NCBI RefSeq assembly: GCF_013393905.1
Contig: NZ_CP040275.1
Location: 124,001 to 188,000, forward strand
Reading direction: 5' to 3'
Length of the DNA stretch: 64,000 nt
Source: Nostoc sp. C052
GTDB lineage: Bacteria > Cyanobacteriota > Cyanobacteriia > Cyanobacteriales > Nostocaceae
This document shows, piece by piece, positions 34,550 through 43,822 of this stretch; position 1 is the first letter of the stretch, and each line of letters begins with the position of its first letter. The notes under the pieces are model-generated. The model saw only the letters and a program-made list of their open reading frames with translations, searched no databases and was not told the DNA's origin. The translations under genes were made by a program, and so were the position numbers.

Positions 34550-35788
34550 TTAGAAGAACTTGCTAGTTAAATATCCATTTTTAGCCCTCATCTCGGCTAC
34601 CGACAAAGGAGAAGGTGGCTGAACATAATAATCAGGGACTAAAGGTTTATCTTGGCGGTCATATTTTAAATTCAAATCCAGCATTTTGATATGGCTAATG
34701 TGAGATCCCCAAACATCACATACTCTATCTCCTAATCCGATTGTGTCTAGATATTTAGGAAGCTCCATCCCACCATTCCAGCAAATGGGAATGCCTTCAT
34801 TGTCAAAATGTTGGGTTAGCTCGTGACGTACAAAAGTTGCTGTTCCCCCACAAATTAGCACCTCATCCATAACAGCTATACCTTTTACCCATCGTAATAA
34901 GGCACGGGTGTATTCTTCACGAACTAGGGGTAATATCTTCTCGAATAAATCTACATCCAATTGTATTTGCTCTGGTTTATTTTTCCGTGATAATCGACGT
35001 AATGAGTCAAAATCCCCATCTCTGGCTTCTACTATTGCTTTAACTAAGCGTGAATCTTCTTTGGACAAACCTACCGCAGTTCTTTCAACAAACTGACTCA
35101 CAAGCCAATTCATCCCTAAATCCGTTGATTCCGCTTTTGATGAATTGCCTTTCATTGAGAGGGTAAAACTAGCATTCCTATACCCCAACATCAACATTCC
35201 TATATTCTTTTGGAAATAGTTGACATTGACATTACGGCTGCGATACGTCAATAGTCCAGCCCCTTCTAGTGCCGCATTAAAACTTCTGATTTTACATTTG
35301 AACTTCCCTGTTGGTGTTTTGACACCTGTTTTTAATCTCTGTGTTAATTGTTTACCCAAATGATTGGCATGAGCTATTTCTCCTGGTGGCAACAATATTT
35401 GTAAATAAATCCCCAAATCAACTTTTACCCCCAATCCCAACCGCCGAATTGCCAACCACATCAATGCTGCTATCTTCGGTAGGGCATAACTGTATTTCAA
35501 GTCTCTGATTGCTGATGTCCCAGCAAACATACTTTTCGATAATGCGCCTAAAACATAATATTCTTCACCAATACCTATCCATACTGTATTGTCTTGTACC
35601 GAGGATTGACTTGATAAAAACTCTATTGAACCATAGCCCACATCTGCTATCTCTGGTTCCATCGTTATTACCATTGGTACTCCGTCTGGGTATACCTGTG
35701 CTATCGCCTTGGTTGTACTTGCCCCTAAATCCAACGTGAGGACAACTTTTGTGGACTCGGCAGAGTCCGAAATGCTCTTTCTATTCAT
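34550..35788 (-). CDS. Actin-like ATPase, second plasmid segregation type
   Basis: The 412-aa protein has L-T-L-D-L-G-A-S-T-T-K-A at residues about 17-28 (phosphate-1), a second glycine-rich motif and the adenosine motif L-I-C-G-G-T-A-T-F-V near 307-316. It is clearly in the ParM/Alp family but not close to the protein at 23716. The gene lies on the minus strand after its likely partner (35924-36382). Such proteins form filaments that move plasmids. Having two different actin-like systems plus ParAB in one window is unusual. Confidence 0.8.
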   Translation of the reverse strand: MNRKSISDSAESTKVVLTLDLGASTTKAIAQVYPDGVPMVITMEPEIADVGYGSIEFLSSQSSVQDNTVWIGIGEEYYVLGALSKSMFAGTSAIRDLKYSYALPKIAALMWLAIRRLGLGVKVDLGIYLQILLPPGEIAHANHLGKQLTQRLKTGVKTPTGKFKCKIRSFNAALEGAGLLTYRSRNVNVNYFQKNIGMLMLGYRNASFTLSMKGNSSKAESTDLGMNWLVSQFVERTAVGLSKEDSRLVKAIVEARDGDFDSLRRLSRKNKPEQIQLDVDLFEKILPLVREEYTRALLRWVKGIAVMDEVLICGGTATFVRHELTQHFDNEGIPICWNGGMELPKYLDTIGLGDRVCDVWGSHISHIKMLDLNLKYDRQDKPLVPDYYVQPPSPLSVAEMRAKNGYLTSKFF

Positions 35789-35890
35789 GTTTTATTCCTT
35801 GTTTTCGTCCCGTTATTACTTTCTCTATCTCAAAAGGCAACAAAATTTGTGTCTGGATCTAGCCCAGCTTGAAAACATGATTGCGAATCA

Positions 35891-35924
35891 GGCGATGTCT
35901 ACGACTTGGCTTGCGCCTACGCTC
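35891..35924. repeat. Nostoc-type dispersed repeat
   Basis: GGCGATGTCTACGAC followed by TTGCGCCTACGCT belongs to the family of short dispersed repeats with GCGATG-CTACG-GCCTACGC pattern common in heterocystous cyanobacteria. Confidence 0.6.
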
Positions 35925-36382
35925 TAACCGTTCCAGCCCAACATCTGATTAGCCTGTTTTACCTCTTCTGGAATTTCCATTTGCATCCATTCTTCATCTT
36001 CATCCGTGTTTAACTGTCCTGTTTGTGACATATTTCCTAAGATGGATGCGTTTTCGGATGATGTTGTCACTGTTATTTGAGGCTTAATTAATGAATTAAT
36101 TGCTACTGGGTCATTCTCTATTCCACAAATCCGCCGTATACAGCTTATTTGTGCTTCTAACTCTCCAATTGCCCAAATACCATTTTGCCTTAGCCTTTCA
36201 TCCCTGACCCCTGATGAAAATAATGCTAAAGGTAGCCAGTGCTTCTTGAGCGTAGCCATGACCAATTCTGAGAAATCTTCCTCTAACGCTAGTGGCGTAG
36301 ATTTTAGATAGCTGATTATCTTTCCATCTATAGTCTCGGCGACCCTTCTAATGGAAATTATTTCCTGTTTTATTTCATTCAT
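35924..36382 (-). CDS. Likely adaptor of the second actin-like system
   Basis: I use the ATG at 36382 (MNEIKQEIISIRRV, 152 aa); an upstream TTG at 36403 is in frame but adds only 7 residues. The protein is helical and its C-terminal 40 residues are very acidic. It is transcribed ahead of the actin-like gene and downstream of the 36861-36984 repeats, which is the parC-adaptor-ATPase arrangement of type II segregation loci. The order fits, but no domain is recognised. Confidence 0.5.
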   Translation of the reverse strand: MNEIKQEIISIRRVAETIDGKIISYLKSTPLALEEDFSELVMATLKKHWLPLALFSSGVRDERLRQNGIWAIGELEAQISCIRRICGIENDPVAINSLIKPQITVTTSSENASILGNMSQTGQLNTDEDEEWMQMEIPEEVKQANQMLGWNG

Positions 36383-36860
36383 GCTTATTCCCAAAAATTC
36401 CAATTACTGGAGTCAAACATTTTTAGGTAAAGCAGTTCCTTTTTTCACTTAAGCACATTTAAAAGGTTAAACCTTTCTCGTCTCATTTTAAAACAAATAT
36501 TTTTTATTTTTCATTTGCTGTTGATTAAAATTAATTTTGCAATCATTGAATCTTTACATGTCTTCATATCTAAATTCTTGGCGAAATTCCCGACTTTTCA
36601 CCCTAAGTCCGCAACCTTTGCCTACGACACGCTACACGAACATCAAGATTGGGGATGGTGAAACGCTCTTTGAGTTTAAGTTCCTCAAGAAAGCCTTACT
36701 ACTCCGCTCACCCCACACCCTAAACCTCACGCTTTACACCGTCTATCCTTTCAACATACTCTGAAAAGTCAAATGAATTTATCTTCTCTTTTAAATCTAC
36801 TAAGGCACACAATTTAGGAGACTTTCTCAGTGCTAAAAAAGTATCTCTGAATACTTTACT

Positions 36861-36984
36861 CAACTGGTAGCTGTTGGGTAGCTCTACAGGTGATAAACAG
36901 CTACCTGTTATGACACAAAAAAATCAGTTTGTTATAGTTTCATGACTTCCCAACTGGTAGCTGTTGGGTAGCTCTACAGCTACC
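36861..36984. repeat. 29-bp direct repeats, 90 bp apart, with GGTAGCTGT/ACAGCTACC dyads
   Basis: The unit beginning CAACTGGTAGCTGTTGGGTA and ending GCTCTACAG occurs exactly twice (36861-36889 and 36951-36979). Copy 1 pairs GGTAGCTGTT (36866-36875) with AACAGCTACC (36896-36905). Copy 2 pairs GGTAGCTGT (36956-36964) with ACAGCTACC (36976-36984). This is a typical protein-binding array, placed upstream of the adaptor and actin-like genes. Confidence 0.8.
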
Positions 36985-37232
36985 AGTCTGGCATCAAATT
37001 TTGAGAAATAAAATAGGGTTTAAGCCTTGCCAGTATTGCTTTTGAGCTACTTTTTTACTCCATTTTTATTCTCAATAACTTCAAAATTATTGAGAATGCG
37101 TACTACAACCTTGTTGCAATTCCACTTCAAAAAAGCAGTTTTTTTCTGTTTGTGCTACGAAACACTACTAAAAATTACAATTTAGCGATGATTAACTTTG
37201 AGCGACTGCTGAAAGATTCCGTTATCAACCAT

Positions 37233-37312
37233 TTTATTCTTGAGTTATCCCTGAAAAAATCCGTGAGCAGTTAGTTTATTCTTGAGTAATCTCGAAAAAT
37301 TCTGTGAGCAGT
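37233..37312. repeat. Two imperfect 39-bp tandem repeats upstream of the relaxase
   Basis: TTTATTCTTGAG starts both copies (37233-37271 and 37275-37312) and (C/T)(C/T)GTGAGCAGT ends them. The interior varies. Being 360 bases before the relaxase gene, they could be relaxase-binding sites of an origin of transfer. Confidence 0.6.
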
Positions 37313-37673
37313 CCATTAATTGTCATTAATTAAGACTTATTGACAGTAAAATAGCCTGAAAGCCTTGCTATTACGTGGTTTTTCAGTCCAAAACCTAGAA
37401 AATAGAATACTTTCTACTTAGGATAATATTGTACCCAAAGCGACTATATTACTAAGGGAATCTTAGGGATAGCGGGAGAAATGCCCCAGAAATGCTGTAG
37501 GGCGGCTTAGAATAGTCGTACTTACTACGGTTATTTGCCCATTTTCGCATTTGAGCGATTTGGCTGAAAAAGTGGCGTGAAACCGAGAAAAAACAGCAAT
37601 AATTTGAGTAATATTTGTTTCTCAGTCAGTCAGCCCAAAAACTTGTATTTCCAAATTTTAGTGTAGATAAAAA

Positions 37674-39380
37674 ATGGCATACGCGATCGCGCGATTAAAA
37701 AAATTAAAGCGGGGTAACATATCAGGGAGTGCATCTCACACTGCACGAGAAAGAGAAACGCCAAACGCTGACCCCACTCAAAAAAATATTCGGTTCATCG
37801 GTAGTCTTGATCCAGAGGAACGGCTAGAGGATTTGGTGCTAGCCAAAATTGCCGAGCATGAACAAAAGCGGAAGATTCGCACTGATGCGGTGTACTGCGT
37901 GGAGTTACTCTTAAGTGCATCGCCCAGTTATTTCCGTCCCAACTGCCCCACTCAAGCCGGTTACTATGAACCACAAAAGCTGGATGAATGGCTAGAAGCG
38001 ACTCACCAGTGGTTAGCGGATGAATATGGCAATCGCATTGTCCGCGCCGAGTTACACCTGGATGAAGCCACACCCCATATTCACGCTTATTTTGTGCCTT
38101 TGGATGATGAGGGACAGCTACGGTGCAATCATTTCTTTGACGGACGGCAGAAAATTCATGAGTTTCAGGATTCGTACTACCAGACAATGCGGTTAATTGG
38201 GTTGGAGCGTGGGATTAGAGGAAGCAAAGCCCAGCACCAGGACATCAAAGACTTTTACCGCATTGTGGAGGAGGGGCGTGACTTAGAAGTTGATGAGCTA
38301 AGTGCAGCGCAATTGAAGGCCAAAGCTGCCGACCGAGACAGAGCGAATCAACGTAAACAGGAAATGGAAGCTACAGCCAAAGCTCTCTCACTTGAGAATG
38401 ACCAATTACGGCGGCGGATAGAGCAATTGGAGCAAGATAATCAATCAATAAAAAAAGTTACCGAATGGTCAACTGATTTAGCTTTGGATGATGTTGCTTG
38501 GGAGTTGGGACTGTGGCGTAAAGGGAATGAATGGGTAGGAGGAAACCACATCATTAATATAGATGCCTCTCAATTTACTGACTTTAGCAATGGTTCTTCG
38601 TTAGGGGGTAACAGTGCTATTGATTTAGTCAAGCATGTTAATCAATGCAACCAAACAACTGCGATCGCATGGATCGGGGAAAGATTTGGTGAAGTCGGCG
38701 CAAAACGTGCAGCGATCGCTCATGCTCAAAAAGTTACGGCTGACATTATCCAAACTCAACCAGCACCCCAATTCACCCCACCTGTTGAGGATAAAGCTAA
38801 TTGGTCAGTCGTTGAACATTACCTCAAACAAAAACGAGGCATACCTTCTGATTGCGTACAAATGTTACATAAACAGGGGCTAGTTTATGCCGACTCAAAA
38901 GCAAATGTTGTGTTTGTGATGCGGGATCTCGACGGAAAGACCAAAGGGGCTTTCTTAGAAGGTACAACCAATAAATTCTCTGGTTATGAATTAGGTACAG
39001 TTCGCCGTGATAGCTGGTTTTACTTTACTTTAGGGAAAAAGCCTAGCGAACAAACTAGTACTGTCGTACTGTCTGACTCTCCCATTGACACCATTTCAGT
39101 AGCCATGCTGGAATATCAGGTTAAAGGAATACCAGAAAACAGAACAGTTTACATGGCAGTAGATGACACTTCAAATTTACCTGTTGAAAGATTACGTAAT
39201 GTTCCTTGTGTACAGGTAGCTTTTAGTCAATCAACAGTGGCACGGGCTGTTAAAGAACTACTGCCACACTCGACTCAACTCAAGTGCGAAAGTCGGGATT
39301 GGAATACGCAGTTAATCAATTTCTCCCATCAATTGCAACAACGTTATTCACAACAAAAACACGAGGAATTAGAGCTATAG
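37674..39380 (+). CDS. MobV-type relaxase fused to DUF3991/TOPRIM-like region
   Basis: The N-terminal 200 residues are a MobV (Pre/Mob) relaxase: A-S-H-T-A-R-E-R at about 20-27, then H-L-D-E-A-T-P-H-I-H at 128-137, the HxDE...PHxH metal site. A coiled coil (about 215-265) follows. From about 270 a second region begins (D-D-V-A-W-E-L-G-L-W-R, S-A-I-D-L-V, then V-V-L-S-D-S-P-I-D-T and A-V-D-D-T), resembling DUF3991 with a TOPRIM-type tail of plasmid primases. MobV relaxases nick one strand and lead it into the recipient. The fusion could provide priming on the entered strand, but that is inference. Confidence 0.85.
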   Translation: MAYAIARLKKLKRGNISGSASHTARERETPNADPTQKNIRFIGSLDPEERLEDLVLAKIAEHEQKRKIRTDAVYCVELLLSASPSYFRPNCPTQAGYYEPQKLDEWLEATHQWLADEYGNRIVRAELHLDEATPHIHAYFVPLDDEGQLRCNHFFDGRQKIHEFQDSYYQTMRLIGLERGIRGSKAQHQDIKDFYRIVEEGRDLEVDELSAAQLKAKAADRDRANQRKQEMEATAKALSLENDQLRRRIEQLEQDNQSIKKVTEWSTDLALDDVAWELGLWRKGNEWVGGNHIINIDASQFTDFSNGSSLGGNSAIDLVKHVNQCNQTTAIAWIGERFGEVGAKRAAIAHAQKVTADIIQTQPAPQFTPPVEDKANWSVVEHYLKQKRGIPSDCVQMLHKQGLVYADSKANVVFVMRDLDGKTKGAFLEGTTNKFSGYELGTVRRDSWFYFTLGKKPSEQTSTVVLSDSPIDTISVAMLEYQVKGIPENRTVYMAVDDTSNLPVERLRNVPCVQVAFSQSTVARAVKELLPHSTQLKCESRDWNTQLINFSHQLQQRYSQQKHEELEL

Positions 39381-39402
39381 TTGCAAAAAAGTCAAGCTCC
39401 TC

Positions 39403-39424
39403 TAGTACCGATTTTTTCAGTACC
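39403..39424. promoter_or_regulatory. 22-bp dyad element, copy 1
   Basis: The element has the form TAGTACCG, seven bases, CAGTACC: a GTACYG-N7-CAGTAC inverted repeat. It lies 64 bases before the AAA ATPase gene. Two further copies lie upstream of other transfer operons. Confidence 0.65.
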
Positions 39425-39487
39425 AAAGTAGCTAGTAAAGAGTTTTAGCTATCAATAATATTGGGGTGAAATTTAACTAAAGCCCTA

Positions 39488-41113
39488 ATGAATAATGAGT
39501 TAATTAAACAAATATTTCGATTAATTAAGCTTAACAATAAGCTGATTGCTGTCGAGTCTCCATTGCAAGAAAGGGTCAGGCTGCTCATCAATCTAGCCAG
39601 TGAATGCCAGCGCCTGGACATTAACTGTTACCTGTGGACACTGGAAGATGACCAACTGCACCAGTTATCTACTAATGAGGAGGGATTAACTTTACAAAGA
39701 GTTGACCAGTATCAAGCGATCGCCAAGAATCGACGCGAACATTACTTTGAAATTCTGCGATTCTGGAAAACTACCGATTTACAAGGAATCCTGATATTAG
39801 AAGGCATATTCCCTTGGCTGGGCGAAGCTACCACTGACCCCGATTTCTTTCTGACTTCCGAGTGGATTAAGTCAGCCCTCATTAACCTGAAGCTGTACAA
39901 TTGCAATGCTAACAAAGCAGCGATTCTCTTAGGGTCAAACGCCACCGTGTCATCTGACATTGCCCCCGAAGTTCCGACAGTCATTCAACAACTGCCAGCT
40001 ATAGAGGAAATAAGCAGTTACTTAGCTCAAGTATTACCGGATTACAGTCATAGCGATATTCATGCGACGGCGATCGCTGGCTTAGGGATGTACTTAGCAG
40101 ATATCGATTATGGCATTCGACAGGCGATTGTTGATGAAATTACACCGGATGAGTTAGTAGAAAGACTGTCCGCTTACAAAATTGACCTATTTAAGCGAAT
40201 TTATAATATTCAGTTCCTTCAACCTCCAAGCACACCCATTGGTGGTTTAGAACTTATCCAGCAAGCGTTTAAAACTTATAAGCGCCTTCTATCCTCATTG
40301 GCGAAAGCGTATAATCTGCGCTTACCCAAGGGGATTTTACTAATCGGCCCACCGGGAACAGGAAAATCTTACTCCGCTAAAGCAAGTTCTGCACAATTGG
40401 GGCTACCTCTGATTATTTTGGAGTGGGGGAGTTTCCGCAGTTACGGTAATTTGGCTGAATATAAGCTCAAGAATTTACTCGCACTGGTAGACCGAATTAA
40501 CCGTGTAATCCTGTATTTGGACGACTTCGACAAAGGATTTGCCGGGGATGATGATTTATCCAAACGCCTAGCTGGTATGCTTTTGACCTGGATGCAAGAA
40601 CGTACTAGTGAGGTTTTAATTATCGCTTCGGCTAACAATATTCAATGGCTACCACCAGAGCTTACCAGAAGTGGACGCTTCGACGAGATTTTCAAGGTGG
40701 ATCTCCCAAATTACGGCGAACGCCACTCAATTTTCAAGATCCATCTAGCTAAATTCGATGCTCGTTTTCGTAACGGGGGCGATGGGTACAGCGAAGAAGA
40801 ATGGAAAAGGTTACTCAAAGCCACGCAGCGATGTGTCGGGGCGGAGATTCAAGCCATTGTTGAACGTGCCGCCGTCTCTACTTTCTGTCAAATGTTTGGT
40901 GATGATGTTGCACCAGCTAGCGAACTGCCATCACTTGAGATTACATTGTCGGCATTGTTGGCAGCAAGGCAGAGTATGAATCCTCTGGCCATCCGCGAAG
41001 CTGACCGAGTTGAAAGTATGCGTAACATTGCGGCTTTACATGGCCTTCCATCTAGCCCGATTGATTCATCTATATATAGTCTCGGCAATGTTGATATTTT
41101 TGGTGAAACATGA
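39488..41113 (+). CDS. AAA-type ATPase
   Basis: The 541-aa protein has an N-terminal half without known motifs and then an AAA module of the Ycf46-like type: Walker A G-P-P-G-T-G-K-S near residue 286-293, Walker B V-I-L-Y-L-D-D-F-D near 339-347, A-S-A-N (sensor) and S-G-R-F-D-E arginine finger. It may remodel proteins or DNA complexes of the transfer apparatus. It ends four bases into the DUF192 gene (ATGA overlap). The dyad element lies upstream. Confidence 0.8.
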   Translation: MNNELIKQIFRLIKLNNKLIAVESPLQERVRLLINLASECQRLDINCYLWTLEDDQLHQLSTNEEGLTLQRVDQYQAIAKNRREHYFEILRFWKTTDLQGILILEGIFPWLGEATTDPDFFLTSEWIKSALINLKLYNCNANKAAILLGSNATVSSDIAPEVPTVIQQLPAIEEISSYLAQVLPDYSHSDIHATAIAGLGMYLADIDYGIRQAIVDEITPDELVERLSAYKIDLFKRIYNIQFLQPPSTPIGGLELIQQAFKTYKRLLSSLAKAYNLRLPKGILLIGPPGTGKSYSAKASSAQLGLPLIILEWGSFRSYGNLAEYKLKNLLALVDRINRVILYLDDFDKGFAGDDDLSKRLAGMLLTWMQERTSEVLIIASANNIQWLPPELTRSGRFDEIFKVDLPNYGERHSIFKIHLAKFDARFRNGGDGYSEEEWKRLLKATQRCVGAEIQAIVERAAVSTFCQMFGDDVAPASELPSLEITLSALLAARQSMNPLAIREADRVESMRNIAALHGLPSSPIDSSIYSLGNVDIFGET

Positions 41114-41679
41114 AAACTTTAAAAATTAATTCTGAAAAGGATTTATATGTTGCTGCTTTCAAGTTACTGAACATACTAGGCCCTGTTGCTGGAGTATTAA
41201 TTATCATTGGCACTGTGGCGCTGGGTTACGTCCAAACTCGTCCCCAGGATTTACCAGTTACGCACCTTCTCACGAAAGGCAATCGCACATTTAAGCTCTC
41301 AGTCGCCTCTACACCAGAGCAATTAGAGAAAGGGCTGAAATTTCGAGCATCCTTAAACGGCGACTACGGGATGTTATTCAACCTTGGCAGAGAAATTTAC
41401 GACGTGCCTTTCTGGATGTACAAGGTAAATTTTCCATTAGACATCTTTTATCTTAAGGATAATGTGGTGACAACTGCGGTTTACAATGCCCAACCGTGTT
41501 ACAAAACCCCTTGTCCCATCTACAAGGGGAAAGTTGCCTCCCAAGTGCTAGAGCTAGTAAAAGGCGCTGCCAATATCAAGGTTGGCGATCGACTTAACAT
41601 TCAACCGTTATCAGTTTTGCCTAAGAATAATATTGGTATTTATAGCGGCAATTATTTGAAAACCAAAAATAATCGCTAG
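41110..41679 (+). CDS. DUF192 family protein, membrane-anchored, 189 aa
   Basis: The N-terminal hydrophobic segment (about residues 17-38) anchors it. The rest has the DUF192 order: G-L-K-F-R-A-S-L, G-M-L-F-N-L-G, F-W-M-Y-K-V-N-F-P-L-D-I-F-Y-L, a P-C-x-x-x-P-C pair and V-L-E-L-V-K-G-A-A-N-I-K-V-G-D. The biochemical role of DUF192 is not known. The gene overlaps the AAA gene and is probably co-transcribed. Confidence 0.8.
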   Translation: MKTLKINSEKDLYVAAFKLLNILGPVAGVLIIIGTVALGYVQTRPQDLPVTHLLTKGNRTFKLSVASTPEQLEKGLKFRASLNGDYGMLFNLGREIYDVPFWMYKVNFPLDIFYLKDNVVTTAVYNAQPCYKTPCPIYKGKVASQVLELVKGAANIKVGDRLNIQPLSVLPKNNIGIYSGNYLKTKNNR

Positions 41680-41716
41680 TAATTGTATAACGTATTTTTT
41701 AAAAATCAAGAAACTA

Positions 41717-41738
41717 TAGTACTGAAAAAAACAGTACC
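41717..41738. promoter_or_regulatory. 22-bp dyad element, copy 2
   Basis: TAGTACTG, seven A residues, CAGTACC: a perfect GTACTG-N7-CAGTAC dyad. It lies 42 bases before the 108-aa gene that begins the ATPase operon. Confidence 0.7.
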
Positions 41739-41779
41739 TAAATAGCTTCATGTGTTGAATCAAATATGGCAATCTATTT

Positions 41780-42106
41780 ATGGGAAGAGTATGGACATAT
41801 TGGGAATTTGATCACCCTTTAGGTAGCACGGTGCGGGTAATCTCTACCCCATTAGGGCTAGAGATATTTGCCGAAGATGTGTTTAACATCGTTGCAGCAG
41901 AACTGAATAACAAAAAGGTAGTACTGATAAATATTCACAGTCAAGAACGTTATGTAGTTATTGAAGAAGAGGTAGTAAAAGTAAAAACTTTAAATTTTAC
42001 AGCCATCAATACCTTAAAGACGATTGTAAAAGCGGACTTGATTAATAAATTTCTGCATTGGGTACGTATTACAATCCGACCGATATTTCAAAGACAGTAT
42101 CTGTAA
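41780..42106 (+). CDS. Hypothetical protein, 108 aa
   Basis: The small protein starts MGRVWTYWEFDHPLGSTVRV and contains G-L-E-I-F-A-E-D-V-F-N-I-V, which weakly resembles the Bro-N DNA-binding domain of phage antirepressors, then a helical tail. It is the first gene after copy 2 of the dyad element and may be a regulator of the operon. The resemblance is too weak for a family call. Confidence 0.45.
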   Translation: MGRVWTYWEFDHPLGSTVRVISTPLGLEIFAEDVFNIVAAELNNKKVVLINIHSQERYVVIEEEVVKVKTLNFTAINTLKTIVKADLINKFLHWVRITIRPIFQRQYL

Positions 42107-42140
42107 AACAATTAGTCAATTCTAAAAAGAATCAAAGAAA

Positions 42141-43115
42141 ATGACAACTTTACACAGTGAACAAAACAACCAAAATATGAATAGCACTTTGCCAGAAATA
42201 AGCACTAGTAACACAGAGCTAAATAAGCCATTATCTAGCGATACAACGGGGAAATCCCCTATTAATACAAAGCCTAAAAATTCGGCAAACACAGACAACA
42301 ATGGGAATAACAACAATAAAAATAATCCACAACAACTAAGAAGATTAGTAATGGTGACAGGAGATAAAGGAGGTGTTGGTAAGTCAACCTTTGCCAGAGG
42401 TTTAGCGCAAATTTACATAGATAACACAGTAAAATTTGTCGGGTTAGACGCGGATAATTCTAATCCACACTTGATCAGATTTTATGAAACATCTGCAAAC
42501 ATTCAACGTTTAGATATATCTAACTCAGATAAATTAGACGAATTTGTAGATAATTTAAAAGAATTAGTGTATCCCAAACCAAAAGAATCGGGGGAGAATC
42601 AAGAGGAACAATCTTTGATACTACTAGAAACGCCATCACAATTTCTACCAACTCTAAAAATTTTAATAAAAGAGATGGGGTTTTTAGGCGTGGTAAATGA
42701 TAAATGTCAAATGCGGGTAACTATAGTAGTAGTTATAAGTACAATAGTTGATTGTATAAATCAATTATTAGAACTTTATAGTTACTGTGGTGATAATGTT
42801 GATTATGTAATAGTAAAAAATTTGTTTTACGGAGAGGTAGAACAATTTAATTTTTATGATAACTCGCAAAAAATAAAAGAAATAGAGCAGCAAGTAAAAG
42901 CAAAAAGTCATACTTTCACAAGTATAACTATGCCAAAGTTAGCGAAAAAGTCTTACGATTATTTGGATGTTAAAAACATGACATTTAGACAAGGGATTGA
43001 ACAAGATGAATATCCGTCTGTATTTGGGAGAATCCTAAGCTGGTTGAACAACTTCCAAGGGCAAATAAAGCCAATCAAAGATTTATTTGGCATAGAGAAG
43101 ATTTTATCTGAATAG
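42141..43115 (+). CDS. ParA/MinD-like P-loop ATPase of the transfer region
   Basis: An asparagine- and serine-rich first part (residues 1-70, probably disordered) precedes the Walker A motif V-T-G-D-K-G-G-V-G-K-S-T at about 73-81, then a MinD-type fold. Family members in conjugation regions (TraL/MobD-like) are thought to position the transfer complex. The gene is closely followed by a second P-loop gene and a membrane protein. Confidence 0.7.
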   Translation: MTTLHSEQNNQNMNSTLPEISTSNTELNKPLSSDTTGKSPINTKPKNSANTDNNGNNNNKNNPQQLRRLVMVTGDKGGVGKSTFARGLAQIYIDNTVKFVGLDADNSNPHLIRFYETSANIQRLDISNSDKLDEFVDNLKELVYPKPKESGENQEEQSLILLETPSQFLPTLKILIKEMGFLGVVNDKCQMRVTIVVVISTIVDCINQLLELYSYCGDNVDYVIVKNLFYGEVEQFNFYDNSQKIKEIEQQVKAKSHTFTSITMPKLAKKSYDYLDVKNMTFRQGIEQDEYPSVFGRILSWLNNFQGQIKPIKDLFGIEKILSE

Positions 43116-43123
43116 GAATAAGA

Positions 43124-43822
43124 ATGTCAAAGAGAATAATTATAACTGTAGGAGATGCGCGGGTAGGTAAGTCTACAGTTATCAAGCTATTGCTAGAAAT
43201 GTTAGCCCAACAAGGAAAACGGATAAAGGTTTATAACCAAGAATCATTCCCTGTATTTCAGGCTTATGAACATATAGCAACCATTAAGAAGTTTGATTTA
43301 TCAAATGACGATGCTGATGCAATAGCAGATGACTTAAATCATCCTGAGTTAGATGTGATAATTGTTGATATGCCCGGACAAGATATTGAAAAAGTAATTC
43401 AATATATCGAGAGTGCTAGCTTATTTGAGGTTGTAGTAAAATTTGGTTGGAATTTAACATTTCTTCAACCTATTTCTCACAGGGAAGACTGTATATATTA
43501 CTTAAATGCAATCATCCAGAACGCGACCACTAACGCTAACTACGTGGTAGTGAAAAATTACCATTTTGCGCCAGAGTTTAGAGAATATGAGGAGAAGATG
43601 CGGAAAAAGCTGTTAATCATAGGAGGGACAGAAGTAGAATTAATGGCTCTACATCGGAATCATTATCAAGCAATGGAAAAGGCTGATAAACCATATTCAC
43701 AAGTCTGCCAGGATCTCTCAATAATTTTATTTTGGAGAAGCTTCATTTTTCAGTGGATTAAAAAGTTTCGTCATTCAGTGATGAATAACAATTTGGCTAT
43801 TAAATATCTAGGGCTTGATTGA
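43124..43822 (+). CDS. Second P-loop ATPase, related to the preceding gene
   Basis: Walker A is G-D-A-R-V-G-K-S-T at residues 10-18, then D-V-I-I-V-D-M-P-G as Walker B-like segment. The C-terminal 90 residues differ from ParA proteins. It begins 8 bases after its neighbour and overlaps the next gene by 1-4 bases, so the three are one operon. It may be a conjugation-linked MinD homologue. Confidence 0.65.
   Translation: MSKRIIITVGDARVGKSTVIKLLLEMLAQQGKRIKVYNQESFPVFQAYEHIATIKKFDLSNDDADAIADDLNHPELDVIIVDMPGQDIEKVIQYIESASLFEVVVKFGWNLTFLQPISHREDCIYYLNAIIQNATTNANYVVVKNYHFAPEFREYEEKMRKKLLIIGGTEVELMALHRNHYQAMEKADKPYSQVCQDLSIILFWRSFIFQWIKKFRHSVMNNNLAIKYLGLD

Larger units (their letters stand above)
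36404..37673. other. Repeat-rich spacer of 1.27 kb (candidate parC and oriT)
   Basis: No convincing gene lies here. It separates the minus-strand segregation genes from the plus-strand relaxase. It contains two 29-bp direct repeats with dyads (36861-36984), two 40-bp tandem repeats (37233-37312) and several hairpins. Weak candidate frames (36537-36764) have no good codon pattern. Confidence 0.6.

Noticed and set aside
36537..36764. 75-codon plus-strand frame in the repeat-rich spacer
   Set aside because: No ribosome site or domain pattern; the region is better explained as non-coding.
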